A DNA stretch of 64,000 nucleotides, taken from assembly GCA_947625475.1 (NCBI GenBank), contig CANQOL010000014.1, positions 1 to 64,000 on the forward strand, given 5' to 3'. Both the position numbers and the translations under genes were made by a program. Positions 8,005-16,781 of the stretch are shown here, one piece after another. The stretch comes from an uncultured Acetatifactor sp. GTDB lineage: Bacteria > Bacillota > Clostridia > Lachnospirales > Lachnospiraceae. Every line of letters begins with the position of its first letter. Within the stretch, counting starts at the first letter, position 1. The notes beneath the pieces are model-generated. The model ran no database searches and was not told the origin of the DNA. It saw only the letters and a list, made by a program, of their open reading frames with translations.

Positions 8005-8484
8005 TCAATTGCTCCTTTGAATCTCTATCACGGTGTAGTAAAGCACGCCTGCCTGGGTCTCCACCTCCACGGTGTCGCCCACCTTGTGGCCGATCAGGGC
8101 CTTGCCCACGGGGCTCTCGTTGGAGATCTTGCCCTTCAGGCTGTTGGCCTCTGTGGAGCCTACGATCTTGTACTCAAGCTCCTCCCCGTACTCTATGTCC
8201 AGAATCTTTACCCGGCAGCCGATGTTGATCTTGTCCAGATCCACCTCGTCCTCCACCACTACCTCCGCGTTCTTCAGGATCTTCTCCAGATCCTCAATCC
8301 GCGCCTCTATATCTCTCTGCTCGTCCTTGGCGGCGTCATACTCCGCGTTTTCGGACAGATCCCCCTGCTCTCTGGCCTCCTTGATCTTCTGGGCCACCTC
8401 CTGGCGTTTGTTCACCTTCAGTTCATGGAGCTCGTCCTCATATTTTTTTAACCCCTCATAAGTCAAGATGTTTTTCTTTTCCAT
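8005..8484 (-). CDS. greA: Transcription elongation factor GreA
   Basis: The 159-aa product has the N-terminal coiled coil that enters the RNA polymerase secondary channel, with the tip motif GDLSENAEYDAAKDEQ carrying the acidic residues that stimulate transcript cleavage. The C-terminal FKBP-like domain (IGCRVKILDIEYGEELEY... SPVGKALIGHKVGDTVEV) follows. Its length matches GreA exactly. It sits 34 bases upstream of lysS on the same strand, a common clostridial pairing. It rescues backtracked RNA polymerase. Confidence 0.96.
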   Translation of the reverse strand: MEKKNILTYEGLKKYEDELHELKVNKRQEVAQKIKEAREQGDLSENAEYDAAKDEQRDIEARIEDLEKILKNAEVVVEDEVDLDKINIGCRVKILDIEYGEELEYKIVGSTEANSLKGKISNESPVGKALIGHKVGDTVEVETQAGVLYYTVIEIQRSN

Positions 8485-8514
8485 TTTCTCTACACCCTTC
8501 CTTTTATAGTATCG

Positions 8515-9390
8515 TTATTCCGCTCTCATCCTATGTCCCTGATTATCTTTCGTATTGTACTGAATTTTCGCAATAGTGTCAAGAGTTTCTTTCATTTCTC
8601 TCAACCAAGCCTCCCGCAGGGAGAGATATTCCACTCCCCCCTCCCGGGCGCTTTGGCTGCGGCGCTTCTTCTCCGAGGCCCCAAGATCCAGCCACAGGCT
8701 TCCCCGGGGGAGCTCTATGGCCGGGATATCCTCCGTCAGTCCCAGATCCAGTATCAGGCAGGGTCCCCGGCCCCGCTCCCGCAGGGCCCGGCGGCAGGCC
8801 CTTTTTTGCTCTTCCCTCTCTTCCCCCGCCGGCACGCATCCGGCCATCAGGCCATACTCTTCATAGATCTGCTCCCGCCATTCCTCCCATCCTCTGGGGA
8901 GATAGGGGAGCACCAGCGTCAGACCTCTCACCCGGCGCAGGCACCCTGCCAGAACCGGCAGCAGCCCCGGCTCATATCCCAGCACCAGAATCCGGTCAAA
9001 GAATCGGTCCCGGCAGCCTCTCAGCAGATACTGCAGCTGCTGCACACCCCCGTATTCCTCAAAAACCGGCAGCCCCCAGAGGTTTCGCCACCACCAGAGG
9101 ACTCCGGCCTCCTTAAGCCATTCCTCAAAGCCTCCCTCGTAGACCAGGAACCCCTGATCCCAGCGCTCTCCCAGAGCCCCCTGCGCCTCCAGGGCCCGGA
9201 TGCCCTCCCGCATCTCCCACTGGAGCCCCGCCAGCCACCGGGCCTGCCGGGGGCAGCCCCGTCCGGCCATCTGCAGGTAAATGACCTGATAGGGGGGCAG
9301 CTCCCGGGAAAAAATCCGAAAAGCAAATGCCTCCCCCGCAGCCCCGCGGGATATATTTTTACTCATTTCAAAAAGCAGTATTCTGTCCAT
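8515..9390 (-). CDS. Unknown 291-aa protein between dusB and greA
   Basis: I do not recognise this protein. It is rich in Trp, Arg and Gly (for example VLWWWRNLWGLPVFEEYGG) and has no signal peptide. Its core RFFDRILVLGYEPGLLPVLAGCLRRVRGLTLVLPYLP resembles an alternating alpha/beta nucleotide-type fold, and GPCLILDLGLTEDIPAIELP looks like a second strand-loop unit. The charged C-terminus is probably disordered. Its position inside a conserved translation/transcription operon suggests a lineage-specific gene under the same control. ATG 9390 has only GGGG close by, so the start is uncertain; an ATG eight codons later is possible. Confidence 0.6.
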   Translation of the reverse strand: MDRILLFEMSKNISRGAAGEAFAFRIFSRELPPYQVIYLQMAGRGCPRQARWLAGLQWEMREGIRALEAQGALGERWDQGFLVYEGGFEEWLKEAGVLWWWRNLWGLPVFEEYGGVQQLQYLLRGCRDRFFDRILVLGYEPGLLPVLAGCLRRVRGLTLVLPYLPRGWEEWREQIYEEYGLMAGCVPAGEEREEQKRACRRALRERGRGPCLILDLGLTEDIPAIELPRGSLWLDLGASEKKRRSQSAREGGVEYLSLREAWLREMKETLDTIAKIQYNTKDNQGHRMRAE

Positions 9391-9441
9391 ATCCCCATTC
9401 TATGAACGGGAAATGAGGGTTATGACCGGCTAGGCTTTCCC

Positions 9442-10407
9442 TTAAGGGAACATCTCCAGGATGCAGCGCTCCAGCTCTTCCATGGTCTGAACCGTGTTGA
9501 TCCTTCTGCGGAAGGCGGCGGAGTGAGGATACCCTGACGTATACCAGGCCAGGTGTTTGCGCATCTCCCGCACCCCCGTGTACTCTCCCTTGTAAGCCGC
9601 CAGAAGTCTGGCGTGCTCCAGGGCCGTCTCCCGCACCTGCTCCGGCCCGGGGCCCGGCAGAAGCTCTCCGGTTTCCAGGAAATGAACCACCCTGCCAAAG
9701 AGCCAGGGATTTCCCTGGGCGGCCCTGCCGATCATCACGCCGTCACAGCCGGTGTAGTCCAGCATGGCCCTGGCCGCCTGGGGACTGTCCACATCCCCGT
9801 TGCCGATCACAGGGATGTCCACCGCCTCCTTCACCCGGGCGATGATATCCCAGTCCGCCTTTCCGCTGTAAAACTGCTCTCTGGTTCTGCCGTGGACCGC
9901 CACCGCCGCCACTCCGCAGTCCTGGGCGATCCGGGCGATCTCCACCGCGTTCACATGATCCCCGTCGTAGCCCTTTCGGATTTTCACCGTCACAGGCTTT
10001 TCCACCGCCCGCACCAGCTTCCGAAGAATCTCTTCCGCCAGCTTCGGCTGGCGCATCAGGGCGCTTCCCTCCCCGTTCCCGGTCACCTTGGGCACAGGGC
10101 AGCCCATGTTGAAATCCAGAATGTCAAAGGGCCTGTCCTGGATCCGCCGGGCCGCCTCGCTGACCACCTCCGGCTCCGAGCCGAAGAGCTGAAGGGAGAC
10201 CGGCCCCTCCTGGGGATGGATCTCCATGAGGGCCTGTGTGTTCTTGTTGCCGTAGCAGATGGCCTTGGCGCTGACCATCTCCATACAGACCAGTCCGGCT
10301 CCCTGTCTGCGGCACAGCAAGCGAAATGGCAGGTCTGTGACACCTGCCATGGGGGCCAGTATACAGTTGTTGGCCAGCTTTATCCCGCCAATCTTAAGTC
10401 CGCCCAT
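9442..10407 (-). CDS. dusB: tRNA-dihydrouridine synthase, DusB type
   Basis: The 321-aa flavoenzyme reduces uridines in the tRNA D-loop. The TIM-barrel start NNCILAPMAGVTDLPFR, the segment DFNMGCPVPKV with the catalytic Cys, the FMN-phosphate region (VAVHGRTREQFYSGKADW) and IPVIGNGDV are all present. The ATG has AAGGAG nine bases upstream. It is followed on the same strand by the unknown gene, greA and lysS. Length and motifs match the family fully. Confidence 0.94.
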   Translation of the reverse strand: MGGLKIGGIKLANNCILAPMAGVTDLPFRLLCRRQGAGLVCMEMVSAKAICYGNKNTQALMEIHPQEGPVSLQLFGSEPEVVSEAARRIQDRPFDILDFNMGCPVPKVTGNGEGSALMRQPKLAEEILRKLVRAVEKPVTVKIRKGYDGDHVNAVEIARIAQDCGVAAVAVHGRTREQFYSGKADWDIIARVKEAVDIPVIGNGDVDSPQAARAMLDYTGCDGVMIGRAAQGNPWLFGRVVHFLETGELLPGPGPEQVRETALEHARLLAAYKGEYTGVREMRKHLAWYTSGYPHSAAFRRRINTVQTMEELERCILEMFP

Positions 10408-10421
10408 CTTTCCCGGCTCCT

Positions 10422-10775
10422 TTACTCTTCCTTCTCCAGCAGCCCGGACACATCCTCCTTCAGGATAAAAATCCGGTAGTACAGGCTCAGGGACTCCAGC
10501 AGATCCTGGCGTTTTCTCCGGATCTGGGACACCAGCAGCCCGCTGGAAACCTCGTCATAGTAGTAATCGTCCTCCGCCGCGTTGGTCTCCAGGGACAGGG
10601 AGCCGTCCGGCTCAAACACAATCGTGAAGATCCCTCCCACTTCCTCGGTGAACAGCACGCAGATAATGTGCAGCTCGTCCTTGATGGAATCGGGGATGGC
10701 GTTAAATTTTTCGTTGAAATAATACTTGCGCTCATAGGCGTTGGCCCCGCAGAGCACGATTCTGTTCTCGTCCAT
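10422..10775 (-). CDS. 117-aa unknown protein (DUF6145-like)
   Basis: The start ATG 10775 lies 5 bases after GAGG, itself formed by the birA stop region, so translation is probably coupled to birA. The protein begins MDENRIVLCGANAYERKYYF and continues with an alpha/beta body (ELHIICVLFTEEVGGIFTIVF) and a helical C-terminus ending in acidic residues. I recall this as the DUF6145 family, found beside dusB and birA in Lachnospiraceae. No enzymatic motif is visible. A longer frame into birA is an overlap artefact. Confidence 0.65.
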   Translation of the reverse strand: MDENRIVLCGANAYERKYYFNEKFNAIPDSIKDELHIICVLFTEEVGGIFTIVFEPDGSLSLETNAAEDDYYYDEVSSGLLVSQIRRKRQDLLESLSLYYRIFILKEDVSGLLEKEE

Positions 10776-10782
10776 AGCTTCC

Positions 10783-11760
10783 TCACACATATCCGCAGAC
10801 GCCCCGCACGGAGACCTCCCCTGCGTAGACATAGGCGGTTTCCCCGCCCTCCCGCTCCACCGCCAGCTCCCCGGTGGAGGTAATGCCCCGGGCAGTGCCC
10901 TCCCACTGCCCCTTTGGGTCCAGCACCCGCACACAAGCGTCCCTGTTCACCAGCCTGGCATCGTAGCTCTCCAGCAGAGGGGTCAGATCCCCCGCCCGCA
11001 TAAAGCTCTCATAGTCCGCCTCAAACGCCTCCATCACATACTGGAACAGCCTGGCCCGGTCCGCCGGCCTGCCGCATGCCTGCTCCAGGGACACCGCCTT
11101 GTCCCGAAGCTCCTCCGGGAACTCCTGGGCCCCCACATTGATTCCCACCCCGATGACCAGATAGTGGATAAAGTCCCGCTCCAGGCTCAGCTCCGTGAGA
11201 ATCCCGCAGACCTTTCTGCCCTCCATAATAATATCGTTGGGCCACTTGATGCCGGCCCCTTTCCCTGTCTCCCGCTCCAGGGCCGCCGCCACTGCGTGGG
11301 CCATCACCAGGGTCAGCATGGATGCCTTCTGGGGAAGGATCTCCGGGCGCAGCAGAATGGTAAAGTAAAGGTTGACCCCCTTCGGGGAAACCCATTCCCT
11401 CCCCCGCCTGCCCCGGCCCGCGCTCTGGCTGTCCGCCACCGCCACAAAGCCGTGGGGGGCTCCCGCCTCCCCCGCCGCCTTGGCCACCCCGTTGGTGGAG
11501 GCCACGCAGTCGTAAAAGGCCAGGCTCCGGCCTGCCCACCCGGTGTGGATCCGGCTGACCAGCTCGTCCCGGCCAAAGCAGGAGCCCTCCGCCAGGCGGT
11601 AGCCCCGGTTGGGTGCCGCCTCAATCCGATACCCCTCCCTGCGCAGCCGGTCTATGACCTTCCAGACCGCCGCCCGGGTTACGCCGAAGCGCTCGCAGAT
11701 CTCCTGCCCGGACACATAGCCGTCCCTCTCCCGAAGGAGGGATAAGATTTCCGCCTTCAA
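10783..11760 (-). CDS. birA: BirA: biotin protein ligase with repressor domain
   Basis: The 325-aa protein has an N-terminal helix-turn-helix (residues ~1-60, including GVTRAAVWKVIDRLRREGY), so it can act both as a biotin operon repressor and as a ligase. The catalytic domain carries the biotinyl-AMP loop SAGRGRRGREW, the GVNLYFTILLRP strand and KWPNDI. A C-terminal SH3-like domain (TARGITSTGELAVERE) completes it. It joins biotin to carboxylase carrier domains. argF lies just upstream with an 11-base gap, and the DUF6145-like gene downstream begins 7 bases after its stop. Confidence 0.95.
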   Translation of the reverse strand: MKAEILSLLRERDGYVSGQEICERFGVTRAAVWKVIDRLRREGYRIEAAPNRGYRLAEGSCFGRDELVSRIHTGWAGRSLAFYDCVASTNGVAKAAGEAGAPHGFVAVADSQSAGRGRRGREWVSPKGVNLYFTILLRPEILPQKASMLTLVMAHAVAAALERETGKGAGIKWPNDIIMEGRKVCGILTELSLERDFIHYLVIGVGINVGAQEFPEELRDKAVSLEQACGRPADRARLFQYVMEAFEADYESFMRAGDLTPLLESYDARLVNRDACVRVLDPKGQWEGTARGITSTGELAVEREGGETAYVYAGEVSVRGVCGYV

Positions 11761-11771
11761 TCCCCCACCCC

Positions 11772-12773
11772 CTAGGAGAGCTCTCCGGCTCCCAGAGTGG
11801 CAGCCATCACGGCCTTGATGGTGTGCATCCGGTTCTCCGCCTCCTGGAACACCAAAGACTGGGGAGACTCAAACACCTCATCCGTAACCTCCATCTCCGT
11901 GATGCCGAACTTTTCGGCAATCTGGGCGCCGATGGCGGTCTTCAGGTCATGGAAGGCAGGCAGGCAGTGCATAAAGACGGCCTGCTGCCCCGCGTTCTCC
12001 ATCACATGGGCGTTGACCTGGTAGGGGCGAAGATCCCGGATGCGTTCCTCCCAGATCTCGTCCGGCTCTCCCATGGACACCCACACGTCCGTGCAGATCA
12101 CATCCGCCCCCTTGGTCCCCGCCTCCGGATCGGAGGTGAGGGTGACGGAACCGCCGGTCTGCCGGGCGATCTCCCGGCACTGCCCTGTCAGCTCCCGGCC
12201 CGGGAAATACTTAGGATCGGTGCAGGCGGTAAAATGCATCCCCATCTTGGCACAGGCCACCATCAGGGAGTTGCCCGTGTTGTAGCGGGCGTCCCCCAAG
12301 TAGGTAAGCCGGATTCCCTTCAGCCTGCCGAAATGCTCCCGCACCGTCAGCAGATCCGCCAGCATCTGGGTGGGATGAAACTCGTTGGTGAGGCCGTTCC
12401 AGACCGGCACATGGGCGTACCGGGCAATTTCCTCCACAATCTCCTGGCCGTATCCCCGGTACTCGATTCCCTCAAACATGCCGGAGAGGACCCGGGCCGT
12501 ATCCGCGATGCTCTCCTTTTTCCCGATCTGGGAGCCGGAGGGATCCAGGTAGGTGGTCCCCATGCCCAGATCGTGGGCCGCAGTCTCAAAGGCGCATCTG
12601 GTCCGGGTGCTGGTCTTCTCAAAGATGAGGGCCACATTTTTCCCCCGCAGGGTATCCACGGGGATCCCCTTCTTTTTCTTGTCCTTCAGCCGGGCCGCCA
12701 GATCCAGCAGATAGAGGATTTCCTCCGGCGAAAAATCCAGCAGCTTCAGGAAGTCTCTTCCCTTTAAGTCCAT
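11772..12773 (-). CDS. argF: Ornithine carbamoyltransferase
   Basis: The 333-aa enzyme forms citrulline from ornithine and carbamoyl phosphate. Visible motifs are the carbamoyl-phosphate loop STRTRCAFE, the ornithine-specific segment and the catalytic [12 protein letters not shown] 12773 was chosen because GGGAGG lies 8 bases upstream; the frame is open far upstream but without a family match. carB, which would supply carbamoyl phosphate, is 31 kb away in the opposite orientation. No other arginine genes are nearby, and it seems to be the first gene of the argF-birA-dusB-greA-lysS run. Confidence 0.95.
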   Translation of the reverse strand: MDLKGRDFLKLLDFSPEEILYLLDLAARLKDKKKKGIPVDTLRGKNVALIFEKTSTRTRCAFETAAHDLGMGTTYLDPSGSQIGKKESIADTARVLSGMFEGIEYRGYGQEIVEEIARYAHVPVWNGLTNEFHPTQMLADLLTVREHFGRLKGIRLTYLGDARYNTGNSLMVACAKMGMHFTACTDPKYFPGRELTGQCREIARQTGGSVTLTSDPEAGTKGADVICTDVWVSMGEPDEIWEERIRDLRPYQVNAHVMENAGQQAVFMHCLPAFHDLKTAIGAQIAEKFGITEMEVTDEVFESPQSLVFQEAENRMHTIKAVMAATLGAGELS

Positions 12774-12981
12774 ATGATGTGCCTCCCTTTTTCCGTATCT
12801 GTATTCCCTTGGAACCTGCAGAGCCCCCGCTTTTCTTCCTGCCGCGGCTTTGCGGATGTTCCTAAACGTATTACTAATATACAGCATCCGTCCCCTTTTT
12901 TCAACCCAAAAACCGCCCGCCCCAGAAATCCAAAGGCTGCTCTGCCCCGGAAACTGCAAAACCGCCGCCTTCCGGAAATTC

Positions 12982-13020
12982 AAAACCGCCATCCCCCGGA
13001 AGTCCCGGAAGATGGCGGTC
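12982..13020 (-). terminator. Terminator after the SPFH gene
   Basis: On the minus strand CCGCCATC and GATGGCGG pair across a G/C-rich loop and are followed by TTTTGAA. It lies 22 bases after the SPFH stop. The bases just beyond it contain two imperfect copies of a CCGGAAA...CAAAACCGCC unit. Confidence 0.65.
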
Positions 13021-13042
13021 ACGGCCTTTTTGTACCCGCTGA

Positions 13043-13972
13043 CTATTTGGTGCTGGTCTGCTTCACCGTCTCCTTGAAGGCGGCCGCCACACTGGCGATG
13101 CCCTGGAGCTCGGCGGGGAGCAGGATGGTGGTGGCCTTGCCGTCCGCCACCTTCTCAAAGGCTTCCAGGCTCTTTAACTTCAGCACAGCCTCGTCGGCCC
13201 CCGCGTCCTTCAGCATCCGGATACCGTCCGCGTTGGCCTGCTGCACCTTCAGGATGGCCTCCGCCTCACCTTCCGCCTCGCGGATCATTTTCTCCTTCTG
13301 GGCCTCTGCCCGCAGGATCGCGGACTGCTTCTCAGCCTCCGCCCGCAGGATCGCGGACTCCTTTTCGCCCTCTGCCTCCAGGATCTTGGCCTTCTTGTCG
13401 CCCTCTGCCCTGGTCACGGCCTCACGTCTCTCACGCTCTGCCTTCATCTGCTTCTCCATGGCGTTCTGGATCTCCGCAGGAGGGATGATGTTCTTTAACT
13501 CCACACGGTTGACCTTGATGCCCCAGGGATCCGTGGCGATGTCCAGGGTGGAGCGCATCTGGGTGTTGATGATCTCACGGGAGGTGAGGGTCTGATCCAG
13601 CTCCAGGTCGCCGATGATATTTCTCAGGGTGGTGGCCGTCAGGTTCTCAATGGCCATCATAGGATTCTCCACCCCGTAGGTATACAGCTTCGGGTCTGTG
13701 ATCTGATAGAACACCACCGTGTCAATCCGCACGGAGGCGTTATCCTTGGTGATCACGGGCTGAGGCGGGAAGTCCGCCACCTGCTCCTTCATGTTTACCT
13801 TTCTGGCCACCTTATCGATAAAGGGCACCTTCAGGTGGAACCCCACAGACCAGGTCCCCTGGTAAGCTCCCAGACGCTCGATCACATAGGCCTGCGCCTG
13901 AGGCACAATCTTGATGCAGGAGACTAAAATCCCCAGCACCAGAATAACCAGCACAATTACAATTGCTACCAT
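13043..13972 (-). CDS. SPFH/band-7 membrane protein (stomatin-like)
   Basis: The 309-aa protein has one N-terminal membrane helix ([18 protein letters not shown]), then the SPFH domain ([20 protein letters not shown] ... [19 protein letters not shown]). A long Ala/Glu-rich coiled coil with EAEGEKE and RAEAEKQ repeats follows. This is the layout of bacterial stomatin/QmcA proteins that form oligomeric membrane scaffolds. The nfeD gene lies 17 bases upstream, and SPFH-NfeD pairs work together at the membrane. ATG 13972 has GGAGG five bases away; the open frame further upstream overlaps nfeD and is not real. Confidence 0.92.
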   Translation of the reverse strand: MVAIVIVLVILVLGILVSCIKIVPQAQAYVIERLGAYQGTWSVGFHLKVPFIDKVARKVNMKEQVADFPPQPVITKDNASVRIDTVVFYQITDPKLYTYGVENPMMAIENLTATTLRNIIGDLELDQTLTSREIINTQMRSTLDIATDPWGIKVNRVELKNIIPPAEIQNAMEKQMKAERERREAVTRAEGDKKAKILEAEGEKESAILRAEAEKQSAILRAEAQKEKMIREAEGEAEAILKVQQANADGIRMLKDAGADEAVLKLKSLEAFEKVADGKATTILLPAELQGIASVAAAFKETVKQTSTK

Positions 13973-13989
13973 ATCTTCCTCCCATCCGC

Positions 13990-14463
13990 CTACTCGGCAC
14001 TGCCCTGGCTGCTCTTCGCAGAGGGCTCCATCTGCTGCTCGCGCACAATCAGCTTCACGCCGCTGACCGCCGCAACCACTACCACTGTTCCCACCGGAAT
14101 CCTCTGAGAATCGTCCCAGCTCCTGGCGCTCCACTCCTGGCCGCTCACCGTCACCTGTCCCAGGCCCTGCAGGTTGTCAATCTCGCTGACCACAATGGCC
14201 TGCCTGCCGATCATGCTCTCCACGTTGGTCCTGACTCGGTCCTTGTTGAAATACTTGACCGCAATGGGCCGCGTGAAAAACAACAGCAGCAGAGCCACCG
14301 CAATGAACAGCACCGCCTGCAGCCAGAAAGGCGCACCCACCGCCGCCGCCAGGATCGCCACAAGCGCCCCGCCGGCAAACCAGATAGTGGTCAGTCCCAG
14401 TGTGGCCGCCTCGATCCCGATGAACAGGATCAGCAGCACCAGCCAGATCATGATCTCCCTCAT
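13990..14463 (-). CDS. NfeD-like membrane protein
   Basis: The 157-aa product has three hydrophobic helices in its first 80 residues, then a C-terminal OB-fold typical of the short NfeD form (IGRQAIVVSEIDNLQGLGQV ... VGTVVVVAAVSGVKLIV). It lacks the ClpP-like serine protease domain of long NfeD proteins. It is cotranscribed with the SPFH gene. Start ATG 14463 has GGAGG six bases upstream; an earlier in-frame Met lies on the wrong side of that site. The pair probably organises membrane microdomains. Confidence 0.9.
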   Translation of the reverse strand: MREIMIWLVLLILFIGIEAATLGLTTIWFAGGALVAILAAAVGAPFWLQAVLFIAVALLLLFFTRPIAVKYFNKDRVRTNVESMIGRQAIVVSEIDNLQGLGQVTVSGQEWSARSWDDSQRIPVGTVVVVAAVSGVKLIVREQQMEPSAKSSQGSAE

Positions 14464-14527
14464 AGACACCCTCCTTTGCACTCCGTTTCCCTGAAGAAAA
14501 CCTTTTTTCTATTTTCAGGTTAGTTCC

Positions 14528-14556
14528 AATATACTACAGTTATGCGCATTTCGCAA
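14528..14556 (-). promoter_or_regulatory. Sigma-A promoter for nfeD-SPFH
   Basis: TTGCGA, a 17-base spacer and TATATT are read on the minus strand, ending about 65 bases before the nfeD start. Both boxes are good but not perfect matches. Confidence 0.5.
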
Positions 14557-14632
14557 TATTTTTATAAGTGCGGCGCGGTATTCCGATGATGGGAAAAGCG
14601 CACGTTAAAGGGGGATAACGTGCAGATGGGGA

Positions 14633-14663
14633 GAAAAATAAGGGACAGGCTCCCGCCTGTCCC
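14633..14663 (-). terminator. Terminator after the cell wall hydrolase
   Basis: The arms GGGACAGG and CCTGTCCC pair across a GCGGGA-like loop and are followed on the minus strand by TTATTTTTCT. A second inverted repeat (GCACGTTA/TAACGTGC) lies just beyond at 14600-14623. Confidence 0.8.
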
Positions 14664-14688
14664 CAGCTCTGATCCCTCTCGGTTTCCG

Positions 14689-15759
14689 TCAATAGAACAC
14701 ATGGTTCCCGATCACCAAGCCCTCCCGGCCGTTGTTTCTCCTGAAGTGGGTCAGATCGCCCACATTGGACACGCCGGAGATAGCCTCCTGAGCCGCACGG
14801 ATACAGCTCTCCTTAATCTTGCCGGACTCATAGACCCTGTTCACCTTGCCGCTCATAGCGGGGGTGAACTGTCCCGACGCATAGATCACGCCGTGAATAC
14901 TGTCCGGATAGGCCGCGCTCCTGACACGGTTCATCACCACAGCGCCCACTGCCACCTGGCCCTCATAGCTCTCGCTGCCGGCCTCACACTGAATCAGCGC
15001 CGCCAGAAGGAGCGTGGTGTCCGCGTCCGTGGTATACTCACCGTAATTCACATGCCGCTTGGCCTCCAGCTCCGCGGCCTCGCGGGCCTTGATTTCCTCC
15101 ATGGTCTCACCGGCATCAATCTGGAAATCCAGCTTCACATACTCGGAGTCCACGTAGCCGTCCTTGCCCTCGTAGTCCATGCAGACCCAGCCGTTCTCGT
15201 CCACACTCATGACCTCCACGATCTCGCCTCCGGCCAGCACACCGTAGACGTCCGCGTCCGTGCTGGGCTGTTTGCGGATCTTCAGCGCATCCGTGTCGAT
15301 GGCGGCGATCATCTTGCCCACCTGGTTGGCCAGATCCTTGGCGTCATCCTCAAACAGAAGATATTCGTCCTTGGCCCATCCCACCACATTGCCGGACTGC
15401 AGTTTGGTCCAGCCGTCCTTTCTCTCCAGGATCCTGCCTCCGCAGTCCTTGTACAGCATTCCTACCTTTTCCGAATCCTCGCTGGCCTGCTCCCTCACAT
15501 TCAGGGCGTTCTTCACATTTGCCATCACCAATGTGCTGGGCTCCTGAGGCTCGGGGGCCTCGCTCAGTTCCTTCTCCGTGGCGCTGATCAGCTCCTGCGC
15601 GCTTTCGCTTGTGTTCAGTATGGCAGCCATGCCGCCATTTAAATAGTCCAGGTAATTCACATTGCCGCCAGCGTGTACGGTCGTGCCTGTGCCCACGGCC
15701 AGCGCCAGGGATAACATTGCCCCTGCCAGCCTCACAGGCAGCCTTCTGCCTCCTGCCAT
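14689..15759 (-). CDS. Secreted SleB-type cell wall hydrolase with two SH3 domains
   Basis: The 356-aa protein has a signal peptide (LAGAMLSLALAVGTGTTVHA) and two bacterial SH3 domains at about residues 80-130 and 150-210 (ALNVREQASEDSEKVG and ALKIRKQPSTDADVYG). A C-terminal hydrolase domain of the SleB/CwlJ type (DTTLLLAALIQCEAGSESYEGQVAVGAVVMNR) carries the Glu expected to be catalytic. Such enzymes are spore-cortex or vegetative wall hydrolases. ATG 15759 was chosen for GGAGG eight bases upstream; a TTG six codons earlier overlaps that site. A consensus promoter and a terminator bracket it, so it is a single-gene unit. Confidence 0.9.
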   Translation of the reverse strand: MAGGRRLPVRLAGAMLSLALAVGTGTTVHAGGNVNYLDYLNGGMAAILNTSESAQELISATEKELSEAPEPQEPSTLVMANVKNALNVREQASEDSEKVGMLYKDCGGRILERKDGWTKLQSGNVVGWAKDEYLLFEDDAKDLANQVGKMIAAIDTDALKIRKQPSTDADVYGVLAGGEIVEVMSVDENGWVCMDYEGKDGYVDSEYVKLDFQIDAGETMEEIKAREAAELEAKRHVNYGEYTTDADTTLLLAALIQCEAGSESYEGQVAVGAVVMNRVRSAAYPDSIHGVIYASGQFTPAMSGKVNRVYESGKIKESCIRAAQEAISGVSNVGDLTHFRRNNGREGLVIGNHVFY

Positions 15760-15864
15760 TTTCTTACCCTCCGACAAATATTCATTATTGTAACATTTTC
15801 CCCTGGAAATATATCCATTTGTTAACTAAAATATTACAATAATATTAAATTTGTTACGGATGTT

Positions 15865-15893
15865 ATCATAGCAAAAGCATATAGGCTTGTCAA
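15865..15893 (-). promoter_or_regulatory. Consensus sigma-A promoter for the wall hydrolase
   Basis: TTGACA, 17 bases and TATGAT are read on the minus strand, predicting a start near 15858 and a ~100-base AT-rich leader before the gene. Confidence 0.75.
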
Positions 15894-15957
15894 GAAAAAT
15901 TTTTTGCCCCGGATCGCGCGCCTGCAGGCCTCAAGGCTTTTCCGTCTCCGGCGGCCT

Positions 15958-16752
15958 CTACAGGCCCCGCGACGCCTCCACGCAGGCCTCCACCGCATCC
16001 ATGACCGCTCCCCGCAGTCCCTTCTCTTCCAGCACCTTCACCGCCCGGATGGTAGTGCCTCCCGGCGAGCAGACCATATCCTTCAGCTCCCCCGGATGCC
16101 TGCCCGTCTCCAGCACCAGCTTGGCGCTGCCCAGCACGGACTGAGCGGCAAACTGATAAGCCTGACTGCGGGGCATTCCCGCCGCCACCGCCCCGTCCGC
16201 CAGAGCCTCGATGAACAGGAATACATAGGCCGGGGAGCTGCCGCTCACCCCCACCACCGCGTCCATCAGCCGCTCCGGCACCACCTGGGCCGTCCCAAAG
16301 GAGCCCAGCAGCCCTAGGACCAGATCCAGCTCCTTCGCCGTCACAGCTTCCCCGGGGCACACAGCCGTGCAGCCCTCCAGCACCAGGGCGGGGGTGTTGG
16401 GCATACAGCGGATCAGCTTCCGTCTCTCCCCGAAAGCATCCTCCAGAAAGGCCAGGCTCTTGCCCGCCGCTATGCTCACCACCAAGGTGTCGGGCCGAAC
16501 CGCCTGGCGGATCTGGCCGATCACTTCCCCCAGCAGATGGGGCTTTACCGCCAGGAACAGGATATCCGAGGCGGCCGCCGTCTGGGTATTGTCCTCACAG
16601 ATGCAGATCCCGTACTGCTCCTGCACCCTCCTGCAGGTCTCCCGGGTTTTGGCGCTGCCCAGAATATCCTCCTTTTGCGCCGCGCCCTTCTGGAGCATTC
16701 CTCCGATCATGGCGCAGGCCATGCTGCCCAGTCCGATAAATCCGATTTTCAT
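15958..16752 (-). CDS. proC: Pyrroline-5-carboxylate reductase
   Basis: The 264-aa enzyme makes the last step of proline synthesis using NAD(P)H. The Rossmann start MKIGFIGLGSMACAMIGGML, the ILFLAVKPHLL segment, MPNTPALVLEG and the C-terminal dimer region with SPGGTTIRAVKVLEEKG are all present. Its length is normal. ATG 16752 has AAGGAG eight bases upstream. It follows the rRNA/tRNA methyltransferase gene by 29 bases on the same strand, so the two may share a transcript, although their functions are unrelated. Confidence 0.95.
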   Translation of the reverse strand: MKIGFIGLGSMACAMIGGMLQKGAAQKEDILGSAKTRETCRRVQEQYGICICEDNTQTAAASDILFLAVKPHLLGEVIGQIRQAVRPDTLVVSIAAGKSLAFLEDAFGERRKLIRCMPNTPALVLEGCTAVCPGEAVTAKELDLVLGLLGSFGTAQVVPERLMDAVVGVSGSSPAYVFLFIEALADGAVAAGMPRSQAYQFAAQSVLGSAKLVLETGRHPGELKDMVCSPGGTTIRAVKVLEEKGLRGAVMDAVEACVEASRGL

Positions 16753-16781
16753 TTCCTTCTCTCCTTCCCTGCGGGCCGGCC

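Noticed and set aside
10776-10934. Longer start for the DUF6145-like protein inside birA
   Set aside because: The extension is in an alternative frame of birA and has no ribosome site; ATG 10775 has one.
12774-13022. 83-residue N-terminal extension of argF
   Set aside because: It covers a terminator and repeats, and matches no carbamoyltransferase; ATG 12773 has a proper ribosome site.
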